In this document: in pieces, positions 36,897 through 43,518 of the stretch
Position numbering within the stretch: position 1 is the stretch's first letter
Layout of the letters: each line of letters opens with the position of its first letter
Assembly: GCA_016211085.1 (NCBI GenBank)
Contig: JACQSY010000139.1
Coordinates: forward strand, 1 to 44,708
DNA: 44,708 nt
Direction of reading: 5' to 3'
From: Acidobacteriota bacterium
Lineage (GTDB): Bacteria; Acidobacteriota; UBA6911; RPQK01; JACQSY01
The notes under the pieces: model-generated
Told to the model about the DNA's origin: nothing
Seen by the model: only the letters and a program-made list of their open reading frames with translations
Database searches by the model: none
Translations under genes and position numbers: made by a program

Positions 36897-37133
36897 ATGA
36901 CGCGAGTGCCGTACAAGGGATTTATCATTGACGCGAAACCCTTCCACCTCCAGGGTGACAGGTGGTCAGTGAATCTGGATATTGAGCGGCACACCGGCGC
37001 TGACGTGCGATGCAGGAACTTTAACGCCCTGAATACCTACGCCACGGAAGCAGGAGCGATTCAGCATTGTATAAACCTCGGAATGCAGATTATCGACGGC
37101 CAGGTTGAGAACTGCAGCGTAGATGACCTGTAG
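36897..37133 (+). CDS. Small conserved-looking protein (78 aa, HlyU/DUF6566-like)
   Basis: MTRVPYKGFIIDAKPFHLQG starts a single alpha/beta domain that continues with WSVNLDIERHTG, FNALNTYATEAGAIQHCINLG and QIIDGQV. The IDAKPFHL and EAGAIQHCINLGMQIIDG pattern resembles small bacterial proteins annotated as HlyU-like or DUF6566; that resemblance is from memory. GGAGGGAGG lies upstream of the ATG. It precedes the coiled-coil membrane gene by 18 bases and likely shares its transcript. Confidence 0.55.
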   Translation: MTRVPYKGFIIDAKPFHLQGDRWSVNLDIERHTGADVRCRNFNALNTYATEAGAIQHCINLGMQIIDGQVENCSVDDL

Positions 37134-37151
37134 CAACGACAAGGATTACCG

Positions 37152-37901
37152 ATGGACGCCGAGCAATTGATAGTCGCCACAAAGCAGTTTTCCGTCATCC
37201 TTGCAGCCATCATTTTCGCTGTAGCCATTTACCTTTTGCTTCTCGGGCGCCCGTACAAAGAGTTCACTGGGATTGCCGTGCTTGGAGTGGTCGTGGGAGT
37301 TCTTTTCTTCAACATTGACCGAATAATCAGATTCGAGGCGAAAATCGATTCCAAAGGAGGCGCCCAAATCCTTGCTGAAATGCAGCAAATTCAAAAAGAC
37401 ATCTATGCCAAGGCCGACGAGGTGCAAAGGATGGGCGAGGCTGTTGCCGAGCAGATTGCTCACAGCTTGTCCAGGTTAAACCGGCTGTCCTCATCACGAG
37501 AGGATGTGGATCAAGAACTACTGAAAAGGCGAGACATGCTGGTGGAAACTCTGAAGGAACTTAAGAGCAACAAGGACCGAATAGCGGAAATCATCTCGCC
37601 CATTGAACTGGCAGTTTCCCGCGATCTGGCAATCGAAGTGGCGGCGAACGTCGGCCGCCAGATGAATCAAAGACACATGCCGAACGTGCAAAATAAACAG
37701 GAACAAATAATCAACAAGTTGATGAAATCAGAACCCGGCAAGGCAGAGGAGAGCGTCAGGGCTGAGATCGAAAAATTAGAAGCCTGGAATGAGGAAATCC
37801 AGGCAGGAATCAAACGATTTGAAGAATTCAGGAAAACCAAAACCGTCGCTCCGACCCCGAAAGCAAAAAGAGAAGGGGGCGGGCTAACTACACTGCGATA
37901 G
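37152..37901 (+). CDS. Membrane-anchored coiled-coil protein (249 aa)
   Basis: Two N-terminal hydrophobic helices near residues 13-32 and 40-58 (ILAAIIFAVAIYLLLLG and GIAVLGVVVGVLFFN) anchor a long charged helical region. Heptad-like segments cover about 68-160 (AEMQQIQKDIYAKADEVQRM) and 195-230. The tail is basic. The shape suggests a membrane-tethered scaffold. No family or enzymatic motif is recognised. Confidence 0.6.
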   Translation: MDAEQLIVATKQFSVILAAIIFAVAIYLLLLGRPYKEFTGIAVLGVVVGVLFFNIDRIIRFEAKIDSKGGAQILAEMQQIQKDIYAKADEVQRMGEAVAEQIAHSLSRLNRLSSSREDVDQELLKRRDMLVETLKELKSNKDRIAEIISPIELAVSRDLAIEVAANVGRQMNQRHMPNVQNKQEQIINKLMKSEPGKAEESVRAEIEKLEAWNEEIQAGIKRFEEFRKTKTVAPTPKAKREGGGLTTLR

Positions 37902-38044
37902 CGAAGCGACGGGGAAGTCGCATCAGCTGGAGCCGCACTTTGCGCAAGAGAAACCGTTTCACTAGAAAGCTTTTTCCTCTTTGTACTCTTGCAAATCGAA
38001 ATCTCCCGTTTCCAAGCCCCATCATGTCAAATGGATGATCTTCA

Positions 38045-38569
38045 TCAGCTTCTCCGCGGTGAGCAAAACTGATTCCTCATGCGATGGATGAGCTTGACCA
38101 ATTCCTCAGTGGCTGAAACTTCGTCCATCATCCCGGTGTGGATTCGTAGAACAGCTGAATAAAGTGACATGTGAGCGTCAGAGAACTCAGTGGTCCGGAG
38201 CTCGGCGGGGTCCCGGCCAGGATGGCGAGAGAGAATGGCTTCGAAGGGCGCGACGATGGCCACCACATGCGGTGCAGCTCTGAAATAGCCTCTTCCCTCA
38301 TCTGTCTGCAATGATCCTGCGCCGACGGCGACAATTGCCAGGCTGCCTGGACCTTGGAATCTTCCGTTAAGATCCTCCAGTTCAGCTAGGCTCCGAGACC
38401 AGAACTGTGGCCAGCCAGCATCTTGGATTCCGACTGCCTTTTCTCGCTGCCGACGCCTCTCGACCAATTCATCAAGGTCAAAGGTCTCTGAGCTCGGAAA
38501 GAAGGGGATAATTCTTTTTGCGAGAGTAGATTTACCGGCTCTGGACGGACCAATTAACAGAACCACCAT
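38045..38569 (-). CDS. P-loop kinase-like protein (174 aa)
   Basis: VVLLIGPSRAGKSTLAKRI places a Walker A loop (GPSRAGKST) at residues 7-15, as in small kinases such as shikimate or adenylylsulfate kinase. FDLDELVERRR near 30-40 would be the DxD-type substrate loop. A lid-like arginine segment (SRHPGRDPAELRTTEF) is near 113-128. The substrate is unknown. It follows the predicted nuclease gene by 22 bases, so the pair forms an operon on the - strand. Confidence 0.65.
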   Translation of the reverse strand: MVVLLIGPSRAGKSTLAKRIIPFFPSSETFDLDELVERRRQREKAVGIQDAGWPQFWSRSLAELEDLNGRFQGPGSLAIVAVGAGSLQTDEGRGYFRAAPHVVAIVAPFEAILSRHPGRDPAELRTTEFSDAHMSLYSAVLRIHTGMMDEVSATEELVKLIHRMRNQFCSPRRS

Positions 38570-38591
38570 AAATCACAGCTGCCCCGCGATC

Positions 38592-39536
38592 TTACCAAGC
38601 TTTATTGGGACTATAGGGTGCAAATTGAAGCCCGTCCCTGCGGTCGAATTTTACAACCATGAGGCCGTCGCTTACATATCGAGGTACCCAGACGTGGGGG
38701 CCCTTTCTTTCCCATGTTATCTGCGGGAAAGGTTCAAAAGCAGTAACTGGCAGTTGCACTCTCGGATCCCAGTGATGGAGCACCACACAGTGCAGCCGCT
38801 TGCCCGGGTCAGATCTGTTCAACGTGTCGAACCAGTCCAGGACAATCACCGCCGAGAGATTTTGGTGAGGCATTGCACCGTTATCGTCGGGAAGGAACAA
38901 GCCACCCATGAGAATCGGAGCCCTGCCGACCCCGGGAAAAAACCCCCCTGGATCTGCCTCTTCTGGAATTCGTCCAAACAGTGCCTGTTCAAAATTCGTA
39001 CTGCTCAAAATGCGACGGTCGCCAAGAAACCCGAACACGACCAATGGATAGGGTAGACTTCTATACTTGGACGCTTTTGTGCCGATCAAATCGGCTATCT
39101 TTTTGGACCGGCTTTCGCTCGGGTTGCTGGTGTCCCAGGCCGCGCCGGTTCCGTCGGGGAAATCCTCTACTGTTTTCTTTGGGCTGTGCACTACGATCAC
39201 GTCGGCGATGAATGATTGGTTGTCAGCTATAAAACTCAAATCCGGGGTCAATCCTTCTATGCAAGGTTCGAGCTCCGGTCGGAGGTTCAGTCGCACCGCA
39301 AGTTCATGAGCCACTAACTCGTGAAGTGTGGCTTCAACGTGAGATTTATCCCCAGACTCAAGCTTTTCAGTTAATTTCCGCCTTTTACGCGGCCGCAAAT
39401 TTGCGAAACAGAATTCTAAGAATTCGCGAGTTTTCCGAGCAGGATCACGCTGGTTGGTGAATACCCATCTGGACCAAGTGTCACCGACCTTAGGGTTTTT
39501 TAGAATTGCATCCGCAATAGTCATTTCGTCTGCCAT
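38592..39536 (-). CDS. Predicted PD-(D/E)XK-fold protein (314 aa)
   Basis: Residues 67-78 (EATLHELVAHEL) form an acidic helix, followed by TPDLSF (D99) and FIADVIVV (D112). A later helix KKIADLIGTKASKYRSL leads to the strand YPLVVFGFLG. This order matches a family of predicted restriction-like proteins with PDF...xVE...KxxKY...PLVV, but here the usual glutamate of the ExK position is an aspartate. Activity is therefore uncertain. It is the first gene of a two-gene unit with a P-loop protein. GTTAGAC lies 35 bases upstream on the - strand. Confidence 0.55.
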   Translation of the reverse strand: MADEMTIADAILKNPKVGDTWSRWVFTNQRDPARKTREFLEFCFANLRPRKRRKLTEKLESGDKSHVEATLHELVAHELAVRLNLRPELEPCIEGLTPDLSFIADNQSFIADVIVVHSPKKTVEDFPDGTGAAWDTSNPSESRSKKIADLIGTKASKYRSLPYPLVVFGFLGDRRILSSTNFEQALFGRIPEEADPGGFFPGVGRAPILMGGLFLPDDNGAMPHQNLSAVIVLDWFDTLNRSDPGKRLHCVVLHHWDPRVQLPVTAFEPFPQITWERKGPHVWVPRYVSDGLMVVKFDRRDGLQFAPYSPNKAW

Positions 39537-39865
39537 TCAAACCTGATTTCGTATCCTTCCTCTCATTTTTGTCTAACCACAACACAACAGTTACAGGTTG
39601 GTTCTAAGGGACCGACTGTCCTTCTCATCCAAAAGGATCACACGTCTCTTTGCCTTCACAGCGTGCCCCTGGGTCGAATCCTGTGGGCTTCTGTGCTTGT
39701 CCTTCTGCCTTCTTGAATGTCACCCGTCTCGTAGCAGGGAATACTCCCGCCACTGCCACACAAAGGAAACGATGAGGAAACCCGTCGGTTTCCTCATGCT
39801 CTTTCCCGAACGCTCGCTCGGCAAATGGCTCCACTCATGCGAGGTTCGCATTCATCGCACAGCTC
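39537..39865. other. Non-coding spacer
   Basis: No coding frame has a ribosome site or family resemblance. GTCTAAC at 39571-39577 is the reverse complement of the GTTAGAC at 36469-36475. The spacer leads into the hairpin-rich leader that begins at 39866. Confidence 0.35.
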
Positions 39866-39917
39866 ACCCTCAAATATCTTTCGCCCCTGGATCGCCAGCG
39901 AAAGCTATTTTGAGGGT
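39866..39917. repeat. Long hairpin 1 in the leader of the OB-fold operon
   Basis: ACCCTCAAATATCTTTCGC pairs with GCGAAAGCTATTTTGAGGGT across CCC-TGG-ATCG-CCA, itself a small stem. The stem has about 18 pairs with one or two mismatches. The segment CAAATATCTTTC (39871-39882) can instead pair perfectly with GAAAGATATTTG at 39984-39995, so the two folds exclude each other. Confidence 0.6.
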
Positions 39918-39918
39918 C

Positions 39919-39970
39919 GGCATTTGCCGTTTGAGACTTCGGGAGAACCCGAACCCCTGAGGCAAATGCC
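39919..39970. repeat. Nested hairpin 2 in the leader of the OB-fold operon
   Basis: A perfect ten-base inverted repeat, GGCATTTGCC and GGCAAATGCC, encloses a second perfect hairpin TTCGGG-AGAA-CCCGAA at 39938-39953. It follows hairpin 1 with one base between them and lies within the 39871-39995 alternative pairing. Confidence 0.6.
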
Positions 39971-40030
39971 TGAGCCTTCGTTGGAAAGATATTTGCCGAG
40001 CGCGCGCATTGACGCAAGCCGGCAGGAGGT

Positions 40031-40044
40031 GTGTCATATGACAC
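40031..40044. promoter_or_regulatory. 14-base palindrome over a start codon
   Basis: GTGTCATATGACAC is a perfect palindrome centred on the ATG at 40038 and follows directly after the ribosome site AGGAGGT. A dimeric repressor bound here would block both transcription and translation start. Nothing in the window identifies that repressor. Confidence 0.55.
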
Positions 40045-40562
40045 AACTTGAAACGGAATTTGAAGGCGAAGTAGCCGCTGTGAGCCAGAAAGCCAACCGC
40101 TACGGCGTCAAGATTGGCGAAGACTGGTACGGCGGATTTGGCCAGTGCCCGGTGAGCAAGGGCAGCCGCGTCGTCCTGCGCTTTTACGAGAAGGGCGGCT
40201 GGAAGAACATCGTGAGCATCCGGCTCCTCGAAGGCGAGGAGTCCGTGCTCACCGAAGAGGAGATGTCCGCGGTGCTCGCACAGTTCAGGGAGCGCAGCAA
40301 CGCCATTGCGGAGGAGTGCCTGCGCGATTCAGTGCTCCTGCTGAAGGGTTCAGGCACGGCAGGAGCGGTGACGCCCCGCAATGTGGAGGACTTCGCAAAG
40401 GAGCTTTTCCAGCGCCGGAGCGTCCACATAACGTGGTATCTGAATCGCTACTTGGCGCAGAAGCGGCTGGCCTGGCGCAAGGTACGAAGGCCGGACCCCG
40501 AGGCGCCAGCGGCGGAGGCGGAGGGCGCCGCTGCCCTTTCCAGCGACGAGGAGGCGGTATGA
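40038..40562 (+). CDS. OB-fold-like protein (174 aa), possible ssDNA-binding
   Basis: Residues 7-62 (FEGEVAAVSQKANRYGVKI, WYGGFGQCPVSKGSRVVLRF, WKNIVSIRLLE) have the strand pattern of a minimal OB fold, similar to domains used for single-stranded nucleic-acid binding in phage and archaeal replicons. The middle is helical and basic (RRSVHITWYLNRYLAQKRLAWRKV as two adjacent stretches), and the tail is acidic (EAEGAAALSSDEEAV), like the acidic tip of SSB proteins. AGGAGGT precedes the ATG. It opens a three-gene unit. Confidence 0.5.
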   Translation: MTQLETEFEGEVAAVSQKANRYGVKIGEDWYGGFGQCPVSKGSRVVLRFYEKGGWKNIVSIRLLEGEESVLTEEEMSAVLAQFRERSNAIAEECLRDSVLLLKGSGTAGAVTPRNVEDFAKELFQRRSVHITWYLNRYLAQKRLAWRKVRRPDPEAPAAEAEGAAALSSDEEAV

Positions 40563-41015
40563 ATGTCGGAGAAAAACCGCCTTATCGTGGCCAACGGAGG
40601 CTGGGCAGAGACCATCCCGCAATGGCTGCTGGACGCTGTCAAGGAAGAGCGCCTGACGCTGGGCATGGTCGGCGTCATGAAGCCGCTGCGCGAGGTCGGA
40701 GACGCCGAGGCCTGCGCGTATCTCTACACCGCCTCGCTCACCGCGCCGATGCCGCACAACCTCAGCCAGATTTACTTCTGGCTTGGGGCAAAGCTCATGA
40801 AGCGGCGCGGGATGCAGCTTCCGGACTTCATGGCGGAGAAGCTGGGCGCTGGGCTTACTGCGGACGAGGAGCGCGAGCTTGCAGAGCTGAAGCGGGAGCT
40901 CTTCAGAAAGCGCGGCGAGATTTCGCACCCGCTGCTGGACGCGCTGCGGGAGCTGAAAAGGGGACCAGGGCGCAAGCGCCCCGTCTCTGCTCTTGCCGAA
41001 AAGGAGGTGGCATGA
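40563..41015 (+). CDS. Hypothetical protein (150 aa)
   Basis: The ATG directly follows the previous stop (TGA-ATG). The product is soluble and mainly helical: GGWAETIPQWLLDAVKEERL near 12, then YLYTASLTAPMPHNLSQIYF near 53 and a long charged helix DEERELAELKRELFRKRGEI near 100. No family is recognised. Phage or plasmid accessory function is an inference from its neighbours. Confidence 0.5.
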   Translation: MSEKNRLIVANGGWAETIPQWLLDAVKEERLTLGMVGVMKPLREVGDAEACAYLYTASLTAPMPHNLSQIYFWLGAKLMKRRGMQLPDFMAEKLGAGLTADEERELAELKRELFRKRGEISHPLLDALRELKRGPGRKRPVSALAEKEVA

Positions 41016-41411
41016 ATGGGCTACTACACCTCAGTCGGAATCTGCCTGTCCGCGAAGAAGGAAAAGATTGCCGAGCTCCGGAGCCGCGTCGAAGAGTTGA
41101 GAAGCGCGTGCCAGAACGATGAAAATCACTGGTTCTGGTACTACGACGATGTCGAGATCCGCGACGACGGCGCCATAGAATTTGCTGAGTACGACCGCAA
41201 GTGGTATGAAGAGGAGCAATTCTATGAGCTGCTCTCGCCCTTTGTGATGCAGGGATACATCGAGGGACAGGGAGAGGAATTTGGAGACGTTTGGCGGGTC
41301 TGTTTCGACGGCAGGGGAGGATTCAAGAGGCAGGTTGCGGTTTTTGCTGACGAAGACAAGGTCGCGCAACGTGAGTCAGAAGCCATGCCGTCGAAGGAGC
41401 GGGAGCAATGA
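41016..41411 (+). CDS. Hypothetical protein (131 aa), phage-like
   Basis: It begins MGYYTSVGICLSAKKEKIAE, then has a helix and an acidic aromatic core, WFWYYDDVEIRDDGAIEFAE and RKWYEEEQFYELLSPFV, with GDVWRVCFDGRGG near 90-102. This order of features recalls small phage or plasmid proteins of unknown role. The ATG abuts the previous stop (TGA-ATG). Translation of all three genes in this unit is therefore probably by re-initiation. Confidence 0.5.
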   Translation: MGYYTSVGICLSAKKEKIAELRSRVEELRSACQNDENHWFWYYDDVEIRDDGAIEFAEYDRKWYEEEQFYELLSPFVMQGYIEGQGEEFGDVWRVCFDGRGGFKRQVAVFADEDKVAQRESEAMPSKEREQ

Positions 41412-41443
41412 CTCCCCTTTCTCTTTTTTTTCGGAAAAAACGT

Positions 41444-41522
41444 CAGGTGCCTACCCCTTGCCTCCGCTTCGCTTCGGCGCAGCCTCGCCTGCGCATCTTC
41501 GCGCTCGGCTGAATGGCACCTG
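41444..41522 (-). repeat. Structured repeat, copy 1
   Basis: The ends CAGGTGCC and GGCACCTG are perfect inverted repeats. Read on the - strand the inside has CAGCC-GA-GCGC-GAAGAT-GCGC and GA-GGCTG, so CAGCC and GGCTG can pair across facing GA dinucleotides. It starts 34 bases beyond the stop codon of the - strand gene at 41556, and on that strand is followed by ACGTTTTTT, so it may end transcription. The opposite gene ends at 41411. Confidence 0.6.
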
Positions 41523-41555
41523 CTGCTTCTGTCCCAGAATCCATGTCCATGCCCA

Positions 41556-41771
41556 CTATCGGAACGCCACAATGTTGAAGTTCTGGCTCTTGGGCGTGCA
41601 TTTCGGGCTGCCTTTGCCCTCGACCTGCATGCTCCTGTGGTCTGATGGGTCGCGGGCCTGCTCAGCCCTGCCCATCCTGGATGCCCTGAAGAGGAACTTG
41701 TCATCTAAGCCGTTGAGGATGATCCAGTAGCGGTCGTCTACCTTCCGGACCGGCAGCTGTATCGTTTCCAC
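41556..41771 (-). CDS. Hypothetical protein (71 aa)
   Basis: A GTG start directly follows the stop of the upstream gene (TGA-GTG). The N-terminal half (IQLPVRKVDDRYWIILNGLD, then KFLFRASRMG) looks like a small beta domain, and the C-terminal half is polar. No family is recognised. It is the last gene of a three-gene - strand unit. Confidence 0.45.
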   Translation of the reverse strand: METIQLPVRKVDDRYWIILNGLDDKFLFRASRMGRAEQARDPSDHRSMQVEGKGSPKCTPKSQNFNIVAFR

Positions 41772-42137
41772 TCACTTCACTTCCTTTACACCTCGGCGCT
41801 TAAGCTGCCGGAGGACTTTCAGAACCTGATCGATTGGGAGCCGGAGCGAGTGCGCCGCCTCAAAGGCGTTTATCTCCATCCGCTTGTTCTGCCTGGCCTG
41901 GCCAATGTAGCTAACCACCAGGGCCTCGGCGATTGTATCGTCCACTATCGCGGGCTCGACCGAGAGCCTCAGGGTTTGCATCTCGGCTTCAAGCCTGGCC
42001 AGCTTTGCCTCCAGCGAATCCACATAACTCATGAACCTGCTCGGAATCGGCACCACGACGCGCTCGAATACGAATTCCAGAGGAGCGCTTTCAGCCTCCT
42101 TTCTCCTGATGCTGCTGATATCTTCCACTGGTTTCAT
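41772..42137 (-). CDS. Coiled-coil plus winged-helix-like protein (121 aa)
   Basis: Residues 36-62 (YVDSLEAKLARLEAEMQTL) form a coiled coil. Residues 75-118 (MEINAFEAAHSLRLPIDQVL and LRQLKRRGVKEV) resemble a winged-helix DNA-binding domain. A small dimeric transcription regulator is a reasonable inference. The ATG directly follows the stop of the upstream gene (TAG-ATG). Confidence 0.5.
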   Translation of the reverse strand: MKPVEDISSIRRKEAESAPLEFVFERVVVPIPSRFMSYVDSLEAKLARLEAEMQTLRLSVEPAIVDDTIAEALVVSYIGQARQNKRMEINAFEAAHSLRLPIDQVLKVLRQLKRRGVKEVK

Positions 42138-42398
42138 CTAGCCCACCTTCTCAAGCACGCGGGAGACCTTGTCAAGCGACTGCTCATCCGGAGAATTGAT
42201 GTGAACCCTCCGGGTCTCAATGTCCTTCTGGTTTTCGTGGCTTATCACAACGGGAGTGGCTGGCCTTGATATCAAAAATATTCCGGCGATCATCACTTCG
42301 CCGTCAAACTCCTTCCTCAGGCGCGCCACGAAGCCCGGCTCAAAAAGCTCCTCAAGCAGGACATTGTCCAAGACTATTTTTTCTGCGATCCGCGTCAT
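42138..42398 (-). CDS. Hypothetical protein (86 aa) opening a three-gene unit
   Basis: TRIAEKIVLDNVLLEELFEP leads to a beta-rich middle (GEVMIAGIFLISRPATPVV) and a C-terminal helix. The start ATG 42398 is chosen because AGGTGATC lies five bases upstream; GTG 42407 overlaps that site. A TATA-like box lies 33 bases upstream. No family is recognised. Confidence 0.5.
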   Translation of the reverse strand: MTRIAEKIVLDNVLLEELFEPGFVARLRKEFDGEVMIAGIFLISRPATPVVISHENQKDIETRRVHINSPDEQSLDKVSRVLEKVG

Positions 42399-42430
42399 TG
42401 CGATCACCTGATCGAATTAGGCTGCTGAAT

Positions 42431-42440
42431 CTATATAAGT
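42431..42440 (-). promoter_or_regulatory. TATA-like box before the 42398 start
   Basis: On the - strand ACTTATATAG lies 33 bases before ATG 42398, which has an AGGTGAT ribosome site. Spacing fits an archaeal TATA box about 26 bases before a start site and a short leader. No bacterial -35 box is evident. Confidence 0.4.
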
Positions 42441-42540
42441 TAGCTGTGCGCCGGTATATTAAGATTTCCGTGATTGCTTCCGCGAGGCGTGAGAGGGATA
42501 CGACGACGGGAGCCCATTCTTATTTTTTTCCGCAAAGAGA

Positions 42541-42671
42541 CAGGTGCCTGCCCCTTGCCTCCGCTTCGCTCCGAGCAGCTCGCCTGGTTGAAAATATTTG
42601 TCCTGCCCGCTGCGGCTTCGCTTCGGCGCAGCCTCGCCTGCGCATCTTCGCGCTCGGCTGAATGGCACCTG
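42541..42671 (-). repeat. Structured repeat, copy 2 (with 52-base insert)
   Basis: The same CAGGTGCC and GGCACCTG ends and the same GCGCAGCC...GCTCGGCTGAATG core as copy 1, with about 52 extra bases in the left arm. It ends one base before the stop codon of the - strand zinc-ribbon gene at 42673, so it forms the start of that gene's 3' untranslated region. Confidence 0.6.
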
Positions 42672-42672
42672 A

Positions 42673-42885
42673 TTACAACAATCCAATTTTCTCTAGCAGT
42701 TGTTTTCTCTCTGGGCCTGTCAGTTTTCTGCCGACCCGCGCCTCCTCGGAAACGATTGCCTCACACTCGCTGCAATAGTCGTTCTGGAATGAGGAATAGT
42801 GAACCGTTCTGCATTCCGGACAGGTTCGCCTCTTCAGGTTGGCCAGGATTCTGTACCTTTTGTCAGACGGCTCAGTGTCCAACAA
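42673..42885 (-). CDS. Zinc-ribbon miniprotein (70 aa)
   Basis: RRTCPECRTVHYSSFQNDYC followed by SEC gives two C-x2-C knuckles (CPEC and CSEC) about 14 residues apart, a classic zinc ribbon, with a helical charged C-terminus GRKLTGPERKQLLEKIGLL. Such ribbons act in transcription, translation or as adaptors. The role is unknown. Copy 2 of the structured repeat begins right after its stop. Confidence 0.6.
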   Translation of the reverse strand: MLDTEPSDKRYRILANLKRRTCPECRTVHYSSFQNDYCSECEAIVSEEARVGRKLTGPERKQLLEKIGLL

Positions 42886-43009
42886 AATCCTCCTAGGCTA
42901 CCGTAATCCTTCGTTATCGTGTCGCTGAAGTCAGAAATCGTGGACTTCTTCCCTTTTTTCTTCTGCTCGGTAATACCAGCGCACCCCTTTGTTCGGGTTT
43001 TGTCAGGGC

Positions 43010-43222
43010 GAGCTTTAATAGGTTTCTGGAGGGCATTGCGGGTCATGCGGGTAAGAGCTCGGCAACGTCAAGGCCCGTGCGACAGGATGGGCTTCAGTGA
43101 AGCGTGGAAGAAGTACAGAGGATTTGCATTCACTGTGGAAAGAAACGAAGCCCCCCTCCATGCTGTCGGAAACGTCGGCACGGAGCGCCTGAGCAGTGCG
43201 GTCTGAAACTGGGGGCTTTTTT
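43010..43222 (+). ncRNA. Possible short transcription unit with promoter and terminator
   Basis: GCTTTAATAGG near 43,011 resembles an archaeal TATA box. About 200 bases downstream AGCCCCC (43149-43155) pairs with GGGGGCT (43211-43217), ending in a run of six T. Between them a 53-codon frame ending at 43206 and an alternative frame with CIHCGKKR and CC motifs both exist, so it could be a small gene. Neither frame is convincing, and I cannot tell an RNA gene from a short coding gene. Confidence 0.3.
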
Positions 43223-43239
43223 GGCGGATGCGGGAGCAC

Positions 43240-43253
43240 CGAAATCTTTAAGG
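43240..43253 (+). promoter_or_regulatory. Archaeal-type BRE/TATA promoter before the 43276 gene
   Basis: CGAAATCTTTAAGG joins a purine-rich BRE (CGAAA) to a TATA-like box (TCTTTAAG), centred about 28 bases before ATG 43276. That spacing would put the start site at the ATG itself, a leaderless mRNA. No Shine-Dalgarno sequence is present. Confidence 0.45.
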
Positions 43254-43275
43254 TTTCCGGCGGGTAAGTTTACGC

Positions 43276-43464
43276 ATGAAGCTTCCCTACATGGACAGGA
43301 GAATCATCATGGTCGACGACAGCACGGACCCGCCGATGATGGTGGCTAACTGCCTGGAGTGCGGCAAGATGACCAACGTCCTGGACAGCGCGGGCATCAG
43401 ATGCCCGGACTGTTACAAGAAGTGGTCGCTGCATTTTGCGAAGACATGGGTTCTTCCGTTCTGA
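43276..43464 (+). CDS. Zinc-ribbon miniprotein (62 aa)
   Basis: MVANCLECGKMTNVLDSAGI then RCPDCYKKW gives a zinc ribbon with two C-x2-C pairs (CLEC, CPDC) and an aromatic C-terminus WSLHFAKTWVLPF. The promoter spacing suggests leaderless expression from ATG 43276. Its layout resembles the - strand zinc ribbon at 42673. No family is recognised. Confidence 0.55.
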   Translation: MKLPYMDRRIIMVDDSTDPPMMVANCLECGKMTNVLDSAGIRCPDCYKKWSLHFAKTWVLPF

Positions 43465-43518
43465 TTTTTGGATGGTGGGTTTTTGGATGGGTTTTCTGCC
43501 GTCACCGGTCGGAAACGA

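Noticed and set aside
39598..39960. A 120-codon + strand frame through the leader hairpins
   Set aside because: It crosses all the inverted repeats, lacks a ribosome site and shows no domain; the repeats explain the open frame.
40145..41122. A 325-codon + strand frame across the three block D genes
   Set aside because: It is the out-of-frame shadow of three adjoining genes that have good ribosome or re-initiation signals; its composition (glycine, arginine, alanine) is typical of a shadow frame.
43041..43106. GGGTAAGAGC, resembling a conserved segment of RNase P RNA
   Set aside because: The surrounding P4 and other conserved segments of RNase P RNA are absent and the unit is too short.
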